Below the pieces are notes generated by a model that was not told the origin of the DNA, did not search any database, and saw only the letters and a program-made list of their open reading frames with translations. 64,000 nt of DNA. Source: an uncultured Paracoccaceae bacterium (GTDB lineage Bacteria; Pseudomonadota; Alphaproteobacteria; Rhodobacterales; Rhodobacteraceae). Below, one piece after another: positions 57,156 through 64,000 of the stretch. The position numbers were made by a program, and so were the translations under genes. Each line of letters begins with the position of its first letter. Positions within the stretch are counted from its first letter, which is position 1. The stretch is taken from assembly GCA_913061275.1 (NCBI GenBank), contig CAJXSR010000001.1, positions 1-64,000 on the forward strand. Reading direction: 5' to 3'.

Positions 57156-57575
57156 ATGGCTTATTGGTTGTTTAAATCTGAACCTAACTCATGGGGCTGG
57201 GATAAGCAGGTCGCTAAAGGGCAAATCGGTGAAGAATGGGATGGGGTGCGCAACTATCAGGCACGCAATTTCATGCGCCAAATGGCGGTCGGCGATTTGG
57301 GTTTTTTTTATCATTCGGTGAACGAAAAGCGCATTGTCGGTGTGATTGAGGTTAGTGCAGAATGCCACTCTGACAGCACAACAGACGATCCGCGCTGGGA
57401 ATGTGTAGATATTCGTGCGGTTGGGGATATGCCTGTCCCCGTAACACTGGAACAAATTAAAGCGGATGTGCGATTAGTGGATATGATCCTAGTCAGGAAT
57501 TCGCGCTTGTCTGTGCAGCCTGTAACTGAAAATGAATGGCAGATCATTTGTGATCTGGGTGGATATAAAGGTTAA
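57156..57575 (+). CDS. EVE-domain protein
   Basis: A 139-residue PUA-like EVE protein beginning MAYWLFKSEPNSWGWDKQ and containing EWDGVRNYQARNFMRQMAVGD and GFFYHSVNEKRIVGVIEV, the aromatic-cage region. EVE domains bind modified bases in RNA or DNA; the ligand is not known for this stand-alone form. GAGGT precedes the ATG, three bases after gpsA. Confidence 0.92.
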   Translation: MAYWLFKSEPNSWGWDKQVAKGQIGEEWDGVRNYQARNFMRQMAVGDLGFFYHSVNEKRIVGVIEVSAECHSDSTTDDPRWECVDIRAVGDMPVPVTLEQIKADVRLVDMILVRNSRLSVQPVTENEWQIICDLGGYKG

Positions 57576-57579
57576 TTAC

Positions 57580-58413
57580 ATGAGCAATCCTTGCATAATT
57601 TGCGTAGCTATTACGGGCTCTGTACCTACGAAAGCGCATAACCCTGCAGTGCCTACAACGGTTTCAGAACAAGTAGAAAGCACACACGCAGCATTTGAGG
57701 CAGGGGCGACCATTGCCCATTGTCATGTGCGTAATGAAGATGAAACGCCTAGTTCTGATCCTGAACGGTTTGCCGCTTTGAAAGAGGGGATTGAAAAACA
57801 TTGCCCCGGCATGATTGTACAACTTTCCACCGGTGGCCGTTCTGGTGCGGGGCATGAACGCGGTGGCATGTTGTCGTTATCACCTGATATGGCATCGCTA
57901 TCTGTTGGCTCAAACAATTTTCCGACGCGGGTTTATGAAAATCAGCCTGATCTGGTTGATTGGTTGGCGTCCGAAATGATTAAATATAATGTGAAACCTG
58001 AAATTGAGGCGTTTGATCTGTCGCATATTTTTCAGGCGGTAAAAATGCAGGCAGATAGCCGCCTGAAAGGGCCGCTTCACATTCAGTTTGTGATGGGTGT
58101 GCAAAATGCGATGCCTGTGGATAGGGACGTTTTCGATTTTTACGTGAAAACTGTCAAACGTATAGCACCTGATGCCACGTGGTGCGGTGCAGGCGTTGCC
58201 TCTGGCCAGATTGCCCTGAATGAATGGTCGATCGCATCAGGTGGGCATACCCGAACGGGGTTGGAAGATAACATGCGTATTGATCGCAATACGCTGGCCC
58301 CATCGAATGCGGCTTTGGTGGCGCGTGCGGTAGAGCTGTGTGAAAAATACGAACGGCCTGTGGCCAGTTGGCAGCAAGCGCGTGATATTTTGGGGTTGCC
58401 GTTGAAGGCATAA
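57580..58413 (+). CDS. Beta-keto acid cleavage enzyme (BKACE, DUF849)
   Basis: A 277-residue TIM-barrel enzyme of the BKACE family, which condenses a beta-keto acid with acetyl-CoA to give acetoacetate and a new acyl-CoA. Visible metal ligands are in AHCHVRN (about 46-49), and the family glutamate in LNEWSIASGGHTRTGLEDNM near 210-230. The substrate varies across the family (3-keto-5-aminohexanoate, dehydrocarnitine and others), and no catabolic gene nearby points to one. MSNPCIICVA at 57580 is the start. Confidence 0.88.
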   Translation: MSNPCIICVAITGSVPTKAHNPAVPTTVSEQVESTHAAFEAGATIAHCHVRNEDETPSSDPERFAALKEGIEKHCPGMIVQLSTGGRSGAGHERGGMLSLSPDMASLSVGSNNFPTRVYENQPDLVDWLASEMIKYNVKPEIEAFDLSHIFQAVKMQADSRLKGPLHIQFVMGVQNAMPVDRDVFDFYVKTVKRIAPDATWCGAGVASGQIALNEWSIASGGHTRTGLEDNMRIDRNTLAPSNAALVARAVELCEKYERPVASWQQARDILGLPLKA

Positions 58414-58414
58414 A

Positions 58415-58440
58415 AAAGGGCGCCGTAATGGGCACCCTTT
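58415..58440. terminator. Bidirectional terminator
   Basis: Ten-base stem with one C.A mismatch (58415-58424 with 58431-58440) and a six-base loop, between the convergent BKACE and DUF2853 genes. A-rich on the left and T-rich on the right, it can act on both strands; a run of six A at 58412-58417 gives the T tract for the minus-strand transcript. Confidence 0.75.
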
Positions 58441-58459
58441 ATCTGACTGACTATAAGGC

Positions 58460-58801
58460 TTAGCCGTAAATAGACTCTTTGCCGAAATGTTTTGCCAGCA
58501 TGTAATACACAACTGCGCGGTATTTGTTACGGTTCGACTGGCCGTATGTTGTTAGGACAGAATTGATTGCATCCATCAATTCAGGGCCGTCAGACAGGCC
58601 TAATTTTTTAATCAAGAAATTGTTCTTAACAGTTTCAAGTTCACTTTCCTGCGTACCCGCAACGGTTGATGCGTCTGCATTATAAATTGCAGGGCCGCAA
58701 CCAATGGTTACTTTGGTTAGCAGATCCATATCTGGCTCAACCCCACATTTATTGCGTAGGTCGTCTGCATATGTAGCGATTAAATCATCACGTTTGCTCA
58801 T
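58460..58801 (-). CDS. DUF2853 protein
   Basis: A 113-residue soluble helical protein of the DUF2853 family (about 100 residues, alphaproteobacteria and some others): MSKRDDLIATYADDL at the start, NNFLIKKLGL in the middle and a YRAVVYYMLAKHFGKES end. Function unknown. MSKRDD at 58801 has AAGGAAA before it and fits the family length, so the longer frame to 58876 is rejected. Single gene. Confidence 0.88.
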   Translation of the reverse strand: MSKRDDLIATYADDLRNKCGVEPDMDLLTKVTIGCGPAIYNADASTVAGTQESELETVKNNFLIKKLGLSDGPELMDAINSVLTTYGQSNRNKYRAVVYYMLAKHFGKESIYG

Positions 58802-59015
58802 AGAATTAATTTCCTTCCCTATTATCGAGGTGTCTCGAGTTTTACTGGTAAGAGCGACGGAGCAAGATACAGGCACCCTTCCTAGTGAAAAGATAGGTGA
58901 AGTAGAGGCACAAAAAAAGGGGTAAGATTAAAATATCTAAAATAGGTGGTTTTTGACTAACACATGTGGAATTGCCCTGTCGCCGTTCGCTGTACGGCAG
59001 CCCACACTTCGGCCC
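58802..59015. other. Intergenic region upstream of DUF2853
   Basis: No gene is supported in this 214-base stretch. It contains a short hairpin GCCGT / ACGGC at 58982-58986 and 58994-58998 with a seven-base loop, and presumably the DUF2853 promoter. Nothing else stands out. Confidence 0.5.
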
Positions 59016-59050
59016 AAACAAAAACGGCCAGCACTAATGCTGGCCGTTTT
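59016..59050 (-). terminator. Rho-independent terminator of ahcY
   Basis: A perfect twelve-base stem (59021-59032 with 59039-59050) with a six-base loop, starting 21 bases past the ahcY stop; on the minus strand TTTTTGTTT follows. Its stem and TAAT-containing loop resemble the xsc terminator at 320-349. Confidence 0.9.
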
Positions 59051-59071
59051 ATATAATCCTAATGCTTTTAC

Positions 59072-60457
59072 CTAGTAACGGTAATGCTCTGGCTTGTATG
59101 GGCCAGTTGTTTCTACACCAATGTAATCTGCTTGCTCTTTTGACAATTCAGTCAATTTCACGCCGATTTTTGCAAGGTGCAGGCGGGCTACTTTTTCGTC
59201 TAGGTGCTTCGGCAAGATGTAAACTTGGTTTTCGTATTCATCACCTTTAGTCCAAAGTTCAATTTGCGCTAGAACTTGGTTAGTGAATGACGCTGACATC
59301 ACAAAAGATGGGTGGCCTGTGGCGTTCCCTAAGTTCAACAAACGGCCCTGAGACAATAGAATCATACGGTTGCCTGATGGCATCTCATACATGTCCACTT
59401 GGTCTTTGATGTTTATCATTTTCAGGTTGTCCAGCTGTGCGACCTGAATTTCATTGTCGAAGTGGCCGATGTTACCAACGATGGCCATATCTTTCATCGC
59501 ACGCATGTGCTCAATGCGGATGATGTCTTTGTTGCCGGTTGTTGTGACGAAAATATCAGCGTCGGCCACTGCATCTTCTAGCGTTGTAACCTCAAAGCCA
59601 TCCATTGCTGCTTGTAGCGCACAAATTGGGTCAATTTCAGTTACTTTAACACGTGCGCCCGCACCTTGAAGGGATGCAGCAGACCCTTTGCCAACATCAC
59701 CGTAGCCACAAACAACAGCGGTTTTACCAGCCATCATTGTGTCTGTTGCGCGGCGGATGCCGTCTACCAATGATTCTTTACAACCGTATTTGTTGTCGAA
59801 CTTCGACTTGGTAACACTGTCGTTCACGTTGATCGCAGGGAAAGGCAATTCGCCATTTTTGTGCAATTCGTACAGACGGTGCACACCTGTTGTGGTTTCT
59901 TCAGATACACCTTGGATTTGATCGCGCATTTTTGTGAACCAACCAGGGGAAGCCGCCATGCGTTTTTTAATCTGCACTTGGATCGCTTCTTCTTCTTCAG
60001 AGCCTGCAACACCAAATGCTTCGCCGGCTTCGATGCGTGCGCCCAACAGGATGTAAAGTGTGGCATCACCGCCATCGTCTAGGATTAGGTTAGGGCCGTC
60101 TGCAAACATGAAAGATTTATCTAAGTAATCCCAATGTTCTGTGAGTGTTTGACCTTTGATCGCAAACACTGGAACGCCAGAGGCAGCAATGGCAGCCGCC
60201 GCGTGATCTTGTGTTGAAAAAATGTTGCAAGATGCCCAGCGCACATCCGCACCAAGGGCTGTCAGAGTTTCGATCAGAACAGCCGTCTGGATCGTCATGT
60301 GCAAAGAGCCAACGATGCGCGACCCTTTTAGGGGTTGGCTGGCACCAAACTCTTCGCGCAGTGACATCAATCCCGGCATTTCAGTTTCAGCAATACCCAA
60401 TTCTTTGCGGCCAAATTCAGCCAGTGAAATGTCTTGAACTATATAATCATTGGCCAT
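59072..60457 (-). CDS. ahcY: Adenosylhomocysteinase
   Basis: NAD-dependent hydrolysis of S-adenosylhomocysteine to adenosine and homocysteine, clearing methylation product and feeding the methionine cycle. The 461-residue form has the long insertion common in bacteria (about 150-195), the NAD loop [13 protein letters not shown], and ends in KPEHYRY. AAAGGAG precedes the ATG. Divergent from an HD hydrolase; I saw no SAH riboswitch-like fold in the short leader. Confidence 0.97.
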   Translation of the reverse strand: MANDYIVQDISLAEFGRKELGIAETEMPGLMSLREEFGASQPLKGSRIVGSLHMTIQTAVLIETLTALGADVRWASCNIFSTQDHAAAAIAASGVPVFAIKGQTLTEHWDYLDKSFMFADGPNLILDDGGDATLYILLGARIEAGEAFGVAGSEEEEAIQVQIKKRMAASPGWFTKMRDQIQGVSEETTTGVHRLYELHKNGELPFPAINVNDSVTKSKFDNKYGCKESLVDGIRRATDTMMAGKTAVVCGYGDVGKGSAASLQGAGARVKVTEIDPICALQAAMDGFEVTTLEDAVADADIFVTTTGNKDIIRIEHMRAMKDMAIVGNIGHFDNEIQVAQLDNLKMINIKDQVDMYEMPSGNRMILLSQGRLLNLGNATGHPSFVMSASFTNQVLAQIELWTKGDEYENQVYILPKHLDEKVARLHLAKIGVKLTELSKEQADYIGVETTGPYKPEHYRY

Positions 60458-60549
60458 CTGAAGGCTCCTTTATTAAAAATCATACGCTTGGGGTGGCATG
60501 TAACATTGGAATTGGGTATCGACAAGGGTTCAGATACTACGGGGTTTTC

Positions 60550-61149
60550 ATGTCACAACAATCTATACAACCACGCGCATGGCAAAGGATGCTTTCAGGG
60601 CGTAGGCTTGATTTATTGGATCCATCCCCATTGGACATAGAGATCGAAGATATTGCGCATGGGTTGTCTTTTGTTGCCCGCTGGAATGGGCAAACTATTG
60701 GAAATTATCCTTACTCTGTTGCCGAGCATTCCATTTTTGTAGAAGAGCTTTTTACACGGCTTAATCCACGTATTGATGTGAAATGGCGCTTGGCAGCACT
60801 TCTGCACGATGCGCCTGAATATGTAATTGGTGATATGATATCGCCTGTTAAAAATGCTGTTGGGCCCGATTATGAAGTGTTGGATGATCGGTTAACGGCA
60901 GCAATTCATTTGCGCTTTGGCCTGCCCGCAAAAATCCCTGCCATCATCAAGAAACAGATTAAACGGGCCGATAAATTGTCCGCTTGGCTGGAAGCGGTGC
61001 AAATAGCGGGGTTTTCTGTGGAAGAAGCCGATAAGTTATTCGGCAAACCTGTTTTATCAGACTTGCCAAAGCGTACCCTTAGGCCACATGCTCCCAAAGA
61101 AGTTAAGGGACGATTCTTGGAACTTTTTTCGGATTTGACAAATGGATAA
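60550..61149 (+). CDS. HD-domain hydrolase, YfbR-like
   Basis: A 199-residue metal-dependent phosphohydrolase with the HD signature: EHSIFVEE, LLHDAPEYVIGDMISPVK and KRADKLSAW. This pattern is near 5'-deoxynucleotidase (YfbR-type) enzymes; the exact nucleotide is not known. The start MSQQSIQP at 60550 avoids the long upstream frame that only mirrors ahcY. It overlaps the GST gene by eight bases. Confidence 0.8.
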   Translation: MSQQSIQPRAWQRMLSGRRLDLLDPSPLDIEIEDIAHGLSFVARWNGQTIGNYPYSVAEHSIFVEELFTRLNPRIDVKWRLAALLHDAPEYVIGDMISPVKNAVGPDYEVLDDRLTAAIHLRFGLPAKIPAIIKKQIKRADKLSAWLEAVQIAGFSVEEADKLFGKPVLSDLPKRTLRPHAPKEVKGRFLELFSDLTNG

Positions 61150-61759
61150 ACTAGACCCCGCAAAGCTGTATTATATTGATGCATCGCCATTTGCACGGCT
61201 GTGTCGGATATTGATCGATGAATGGCAGGTGCCTGTGCATTTGGTTGAAGTTCCCTTTCCACTTCCCGACACTTTCTTTGAGATTAACCCAATGGGCCAA
61301 GTCCCTGTACTGGAAACCATTGGTGAGATGATTTTTCCAACGGCACAAATTGTGGAACAACTTTGGGCAATGACCATAGAGGCCAGAGAACCATATTTGG
61401 ATCCTCTTGCTGATCGTCAATTACTGACCGTTATATTGGGGTTGGGAAATTTTCTGGTCTTGGGCAATCAACAGGCGCGGGCTGGATTGGAACAAACTGG
61501 TGAAAACAAGCTTGGGTTCAACCCTGCGGAACGTCACCAAATGCGCGTGCAGAAATGTCTTGATTGGATTGATACACGTGCGCAAACGTGGCTGACAGGG
61601 GATGAGCCAAATGTTTGTGATTACGCTTTGGCCTGTATATTGCTTTACTCCGATGCACGCCGCCCGATTGAGTGGCGCAATCGTGTGAAGCTTGCAAAAA
61701 TCGTAGACGGACTGCGAGAGCGGCCAAGTTTTACGGCGACCGCCCCTGCACCCTTATAA
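61142..61759 (+). CDS. Glutathione S-transferase family protein
   Basis: A 205-residue cytoplasmic protein with an N-terminal thioredoxin-fold half (YYIDASPFARLCRILIDEW, then NPMGQVPVLETIGEMIFPTAQIVEQL with the cis-Pro and glutathione-binding segment) and a helical C-terminal half (ANVCDYALACILLYSDAR pattern). Conjugation or detoxification substrate unknown. Coupled to the HD gene by overlap. Confidence 0.85.
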   Translation: MDKLDPAKLYYIDASPFARLCRILIDEWQVPVHLVEVPFPLPDTFFEINPMGQVPVLETIGEMIFPTAQIVEQLWAMTIEAREPYLDPLADRQLLTVILGLGNFLVLGNQQARAGLEQTGENKLGFNPAERHQMRVQKCLDWIDTRAQTWLTGDEPNVCDYALACILLYSDARRPIEWRNRVKLAKIVDGLRERPSFTATAPAPL

Positions 61760-61763
61760 TAAT

Positions 61764-61928
61764 TTACCAATGCCCACTTATCTTTGCGATGTCCCGTTGG
61801 CGTTGCGCATCAATCTTATGTTGTTGCTGTGCCAGATAGCGGCGGCGCATATCCGCTTCACGGTGGTCTGGTCTATGACCTTTAGTACCGGTCGCTGTCA
61901 TCATTGCATCTGCTATAATAGTTAACAT
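61764..61928 (-). CDS. 54-residue basic small protein
   Basis: A short gene, ATG 61928 to TAA 61764, with a good ribosome site AAAGGA nine bases upstream. The product begins MLTIIADAMMTATGTKGHRPD and goes on with a strongly basic, Arg/Gln-rich helix (MRRRYLAQQQHK, IDAQRQRDIAK). No known family is recognised. It is divergent from the LysR-type gene (about 100 bases between starts), which could control it. Coding is supported by the site and a clean frame only. Confidence 0.55.
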   Translation of the reverse strand: MLTIIADAMMTATGTKGHRPDHREADMRRRYLAQQQHKIDAQRQRDIAKISGHW

Positions 61929-62025
61929 ATCTAAATCCTTTTTTTGCTTCTTTGTTTGTTTTATGGCTGCTTTAGTGCAACAATACGACTCAGTAAGATT
62001 TTTAACATGTAAGGTAAGCTATTAT

Positions 62026-62901
62026 ATGGACTGGCGGAAAATTCCATCCCTTGCTTCACTTCGTGCATTTGAAGCAACAGCACGTCTAAGCAGCTTTAGC
62101 AAAGCCGCTCGCGAGCTAAATGTCACGCATGCCGCGATTGCACAGCATGTGCGTAGTTTAGAAGCCGCGTTTTCGGAAACCTTGGTTGTACGACAAGGGC
62201 GCGGCATGGCGACAACGACTAAGGGGGCAGCCCTTGCGGAAAGCTTGCAATCCGGATTTTCTACGATTGCGCAGGGTGTCGAAGACTTGCGTCACTTCAG
62301 CGAAAACCGGCCCCTGAATATATCCCTGACACCCGCATTTGCCACTAATTGGCTGATGCCACGTATCGGTGATTTTTGGGCAAAACACCCAGATGTAACT
62401 GTAAACCTTAACCCTAGCATCAACCTGATAGACCTTGCCCGTGACGGTGTAGATATGGCGATCAGATATGGGCGTGGCGATTGGCGGGGGTTGGAATGCG
62501 AAGCCCTGACCAGTGGTGATTATGTTGTTGTGGTACACCCAGATCTGATTGCAGGGCGTACATATAATTGTTTGCAGGATTTAATCGATATTCCTTGGGT
62601 GTTCGAAAATCACATGACGGAACGCAAATCTTTGATTGAGAACGAAGGCGTTGATTTAGCAAAAGTGAAGACCAGTATGATGAATACTAATGAGTTGGTT
62701 TTGTCTGCGGTTAGGGCAAGATTAGGAATGTCATCGCAACCCCTTGCCTTAGTGGAAAGTGAGATCAAATCAGGTACACTTACCAAGGTCTGTAGTATGA
62801 AGGATGATGGCCTAGGTTATTACATGGTTACGCGCAAACACCATGAAACACCTGCTTTGCTGACATTCAAGAAATGGTTGCGCCGCGCGGCAAAAACTTA
62901 G
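62026..62901 (+). CDS. LysR-family transcriptional regulator, GcvA-like
   Basis: A 291-residue regulator: winged helix-turn-helix (about 5-65, SLRAFEATARLSSFSKAARELNVTHAAIAQHVRSLE) and a substrate-binding domain (about 90-290). The pattern fits the GcvA subgroup. MDWRKIPS at 62026, with AAGGTAAG before it, is preferred over ATG 61963. The likely target is itself or the divergent 54-residue ORF; the inducer is unknown. It ends four bases into regA on the other strand. Confidence 0.88.
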   Translation: MDWRKIPSLASLRAFEATARLSSFSKAARELNVTHAAIAQHVRSLEAAFSETLVVRQGRGMATTTKGAALAESLQSGFSTIAQGVEDLRHFSENRPLNISLTPAFATNWLMPRIGDFWAKHPDVTVNLNPSINLIDLARDGVDMAIRYGRGDWRGLECEALTSGDYVVVVHPDLIAGRTYNCLQDLIDIPWVFENHMTERKSLIENEGVDLAKVKTSMMNTNELVLSAVRARLGMSSQPLALVESEIKSGTLTKVCSMKDDGLGYYMVTRKHHETPALLTFKKWLRRAAKT

Positions 62902-63461
62902 CGCGGGCTGCGTTTGGCCAAAATGCGCTGTAATGTACGACGGTGCATGTTCAAACGGCGTGCGGTTTCAGATACATTGCGATCACACAGCTCAAACACC
63001 CGCTGGATATGTTCCCAGCGCACACGGTCTGCGGACATCGGGTTTTCGGGGGGTGGCGGTTTTGCACCTGGTATTGCCAGTAATGCGTTAGTAACATCAT
63101 TTGCATCCGCAGGTTTAGCCAGATAATCTGTTGCACCTATCTTCACGGCAGCAACGGCTGTCGCAATAGCGCCGTACCCTGTTAAAACAATAACCTTAGC
63201 TTCTGGGCGGCGGGCCCGCAAAACTTCGACAACATCCAAACCGTTGCCATCAAGCAATCGAAGATCGACAACTGCATATGCTGGAGGTGTTGCGGTACAA
63301 AAGGCACGTCCACCTGCCACCGAGTCTAATGCGGTTGGGTTAAAACCCCTTTTTTCCATTGCACGGGCTAACCGTCTGCGAAATGGTTCATCATCGTCTA
63401 AAATTAACAGGCTGTTATCTTGGCCAATTTCCCGCAGCGTTTCTTTAGACATATTCACCAT
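62898..63461 (-). CDS. regA: Redox response regulator RegA/ActR
   Basis: Global redox regulator (PrrA/ActR), partner of the RegB kinase, controlling respiration, carbon and nitrogen fixation genes in alphaproteobacteria. A 187-residue protein: receiver (LLILDDDEPFRRRLA, phosphoacceptor in VVDLRLLDGNG, VLTGYGAIATAVAAVKIGATDYLAKPA), a Pro linker PPPPENP, and a Fis-type helix-turn-helix at the C-terminus (ETARRLNMHRRTLQRIL). Start is 63461 or three codons later. It lies 62 bases after senC, the standard order; regB is outside the window. Confidence 0.95.
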   Translation of the reverse strand: MVNMSKETLREIGQDNSLLILDDDEPFRRRLARAMEKRGFNPTALDSVAGGRAFCTATPPAYAVVDLRLLDGNGLDVVEVLRARRPEAKVIVLTGYGAIATAVAAVKIGATDYLAKPADANDVTNALLAIPGAKPPPPENPMSADRVRWEHIQRVFELCDRNVSETARRLNMHRRTLQRILAKRSPR

Positions 63462-63523
63462 CTTTTTTTAATTTCTACAGGACATTTTATAGAGAAGAAC
63501 ACCGATGGTCAATTTTATGTGGG

Positions 63524-64000
63524 TTAATTTGCAAAACATGTGATTTTTTGTGCTACTTGTTCAGGAGATTGATCGCGCGAAATATAATCCAGAAATCCAC
63601 TTGGTGACATCAAATAGCTAAACGTCGAATGATCCATAAGATAATCTTCGCCATTTCCGTTTTTACGGTAATATGTTTTGTAAGCTTTTGATGCGACCGA
63701 TACCTGCGCCTCTGTGCCTGTAAGCCCAATCATTTTTTCATGCATAACATCAACATAATCTGACAGTGCTGCAGGTGTGTCGCGGGCAGGGTCTATTGTG
63801 ATAAATACTGGTGTCACATCAATACCTGCCTCATCCAGCAAATCTACTGCCTCTACATTGCGGGCCATATCCAATGGACAAACATCTGGGCAAAATGTGT
63901 ATCCAAAATAAACTAATGACAACCCAGTGATAACATCCTTATCAGTCACAGGCGTACCTTTGTGTGTTACAAGTTCAAATGGCCCACCAATTTGTGGATT
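63524..64000 (-). CDS. senC: SCO1/SenC copper protein, N-terminus cut by window edge
   Basis: Periplasmic thioredoxin-fold copper chaperone (PrrC/SenC) for cytochrome c oxidase assembly and redox signalling to RegB. The frame is open to the last base of the window, so the signal anchor and first residues lie beyond it. The CPDVC copper motif (CxxxC) and the third ligand His in MDHSTFSYLM are visible. The C-terminus is complete at 63524. Upstream of regA on the same strand. Confidence 0.92.
   Translation of the reverse strand, partial: NPQIGGPFELVTHKGTPVTDKDVITGLSLVYFGYTFCPDVCPLDMARNVEAVDLLDEAGIDVTPVFITIDPARDTPAALSDYVDVMHEKMIGLTGTEAQVSVASKAYKTYYRKNGNGEDYLMDHSTFSYLMSPSGFLDYISRDQSPEQVAQKITCFAN

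Noticed and set aside
60458-60549. SAH or SAM riboswitch before ahcY
   Set aside because: The 92-base gap up to the divergent HD gene shows no pseudoknot-like pairing I could draw; the SAM/SAH type in this order is known from metK, not ahcY.
60211-60549. Upstream extension of the HD-domain frame
   Set aside because: It runs opposite to ahcY coding sequence; the HD protein has a normal start at 60550.
1-64000. tRNA, rRNA, CRISPR, prophage or insertion sequence
   Set aside because: Intergenic gaps are short and none showed cloverleaf-like, repeat-spacer, transposase or phage features on reading; a tRNAscan or IS search was not possible.

Overview
The window looks like a chromosomal contig from a fairly A+T-rich marine member of the Rhodobacterales (Roseobacter-type alphaproteobacterium). 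Evidence for this: the senC-regA redox regulator pair at the right end, a petP-petR regulator pair, the block hemD / mitofilin-like protein / HemY-domain protein next to tsaD-gpsA, an alphaproteobacterial-type SerC, a 461-residue AhcY, and xsc for taurine/sulfonate sulfur. The genus cannot be fixed from sequence reading alone; a low-GC roseobacter is my inference. The first 48 bases are not biological: they match an Illumina Nextera i5 adapter, so the left edge is a contig end.

Layout. 0.05-9.4 kb: xsc, the divergent serine cluster serB / serC-serA, a HAD phosphatase plus a geranylgeranyl-reductase-like flavoprotein, a small unknown gene and dapD. 9.4-17.8 kb: a LOG-family protein, a minus-strand operon (MFS transporter, murein endopeptidase MepA, periplasmic esterase-like protein), a thioesterase, yggT, argG, and ilvA coupled to an alpha/beta hydrolase. 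17.8-22.2 kb: a broken locus of HPt protein, DUF3131 protein, cellulose-synthase-like glycosyltransferase and a receiver-SpoIIE phosphatase. Every gene in it carries frameshifts or an in-frame stop, while I saw no such lesion elsewhere. 22.2-29.1 kb: a CsgG-like/peptidoglycan-binding lipoprotein, two NUDIX enzymes, Hsp33, CCA-adding enzyme, a 23S rRNA m5U methyltransferase and an AIG1/FAR-17a-like membrane protein.

29.2-34.4 kb is a tight minus-strand operon read petP-petR-HDAC-like-xseB-ispA-dxs, joining a respiratory-type regulator pair to isoprenoid precursor synthesis. 34.5-43.4 kb: ilvE, denD, rsfS-rlmH, a membrane hydroxylase, and the run gpmI-envC-like-ctpA-rppH-secreted Cys protein. 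43.4-51.6 kb: glpD-glpK, glutathione-dependent formaldehyde dehydrogenase with a GNAT gene lacking a normal start codon, and sthA-yaiI-HAD-ornithine cyclodeaminase family. 51.6-58.4 kb: the hemD/mitofilin/HemY block and tsaD-gpsA-EVE-BKACE. 58.4-64 kb: DUF2853, ahcY, an HD hydrolase with a GST, a 54-residue ORF divergent from a LysR regulator, regA and the truncated senC.

Most of the window is housekeeping metabolism: serine, lysine/cell wall, arginine, isoleucine, isoprenoids, glycerol, heme and the methyl cycle. No tRNA, rRNA, CRISPR, insertion sequence or prophage was recognised. The most unusual things are the coordinately decayed polysaccharide/phosphorelay locus, a 20-bp palindromic repeat found twice, and several genes with hidden or atypical starts.
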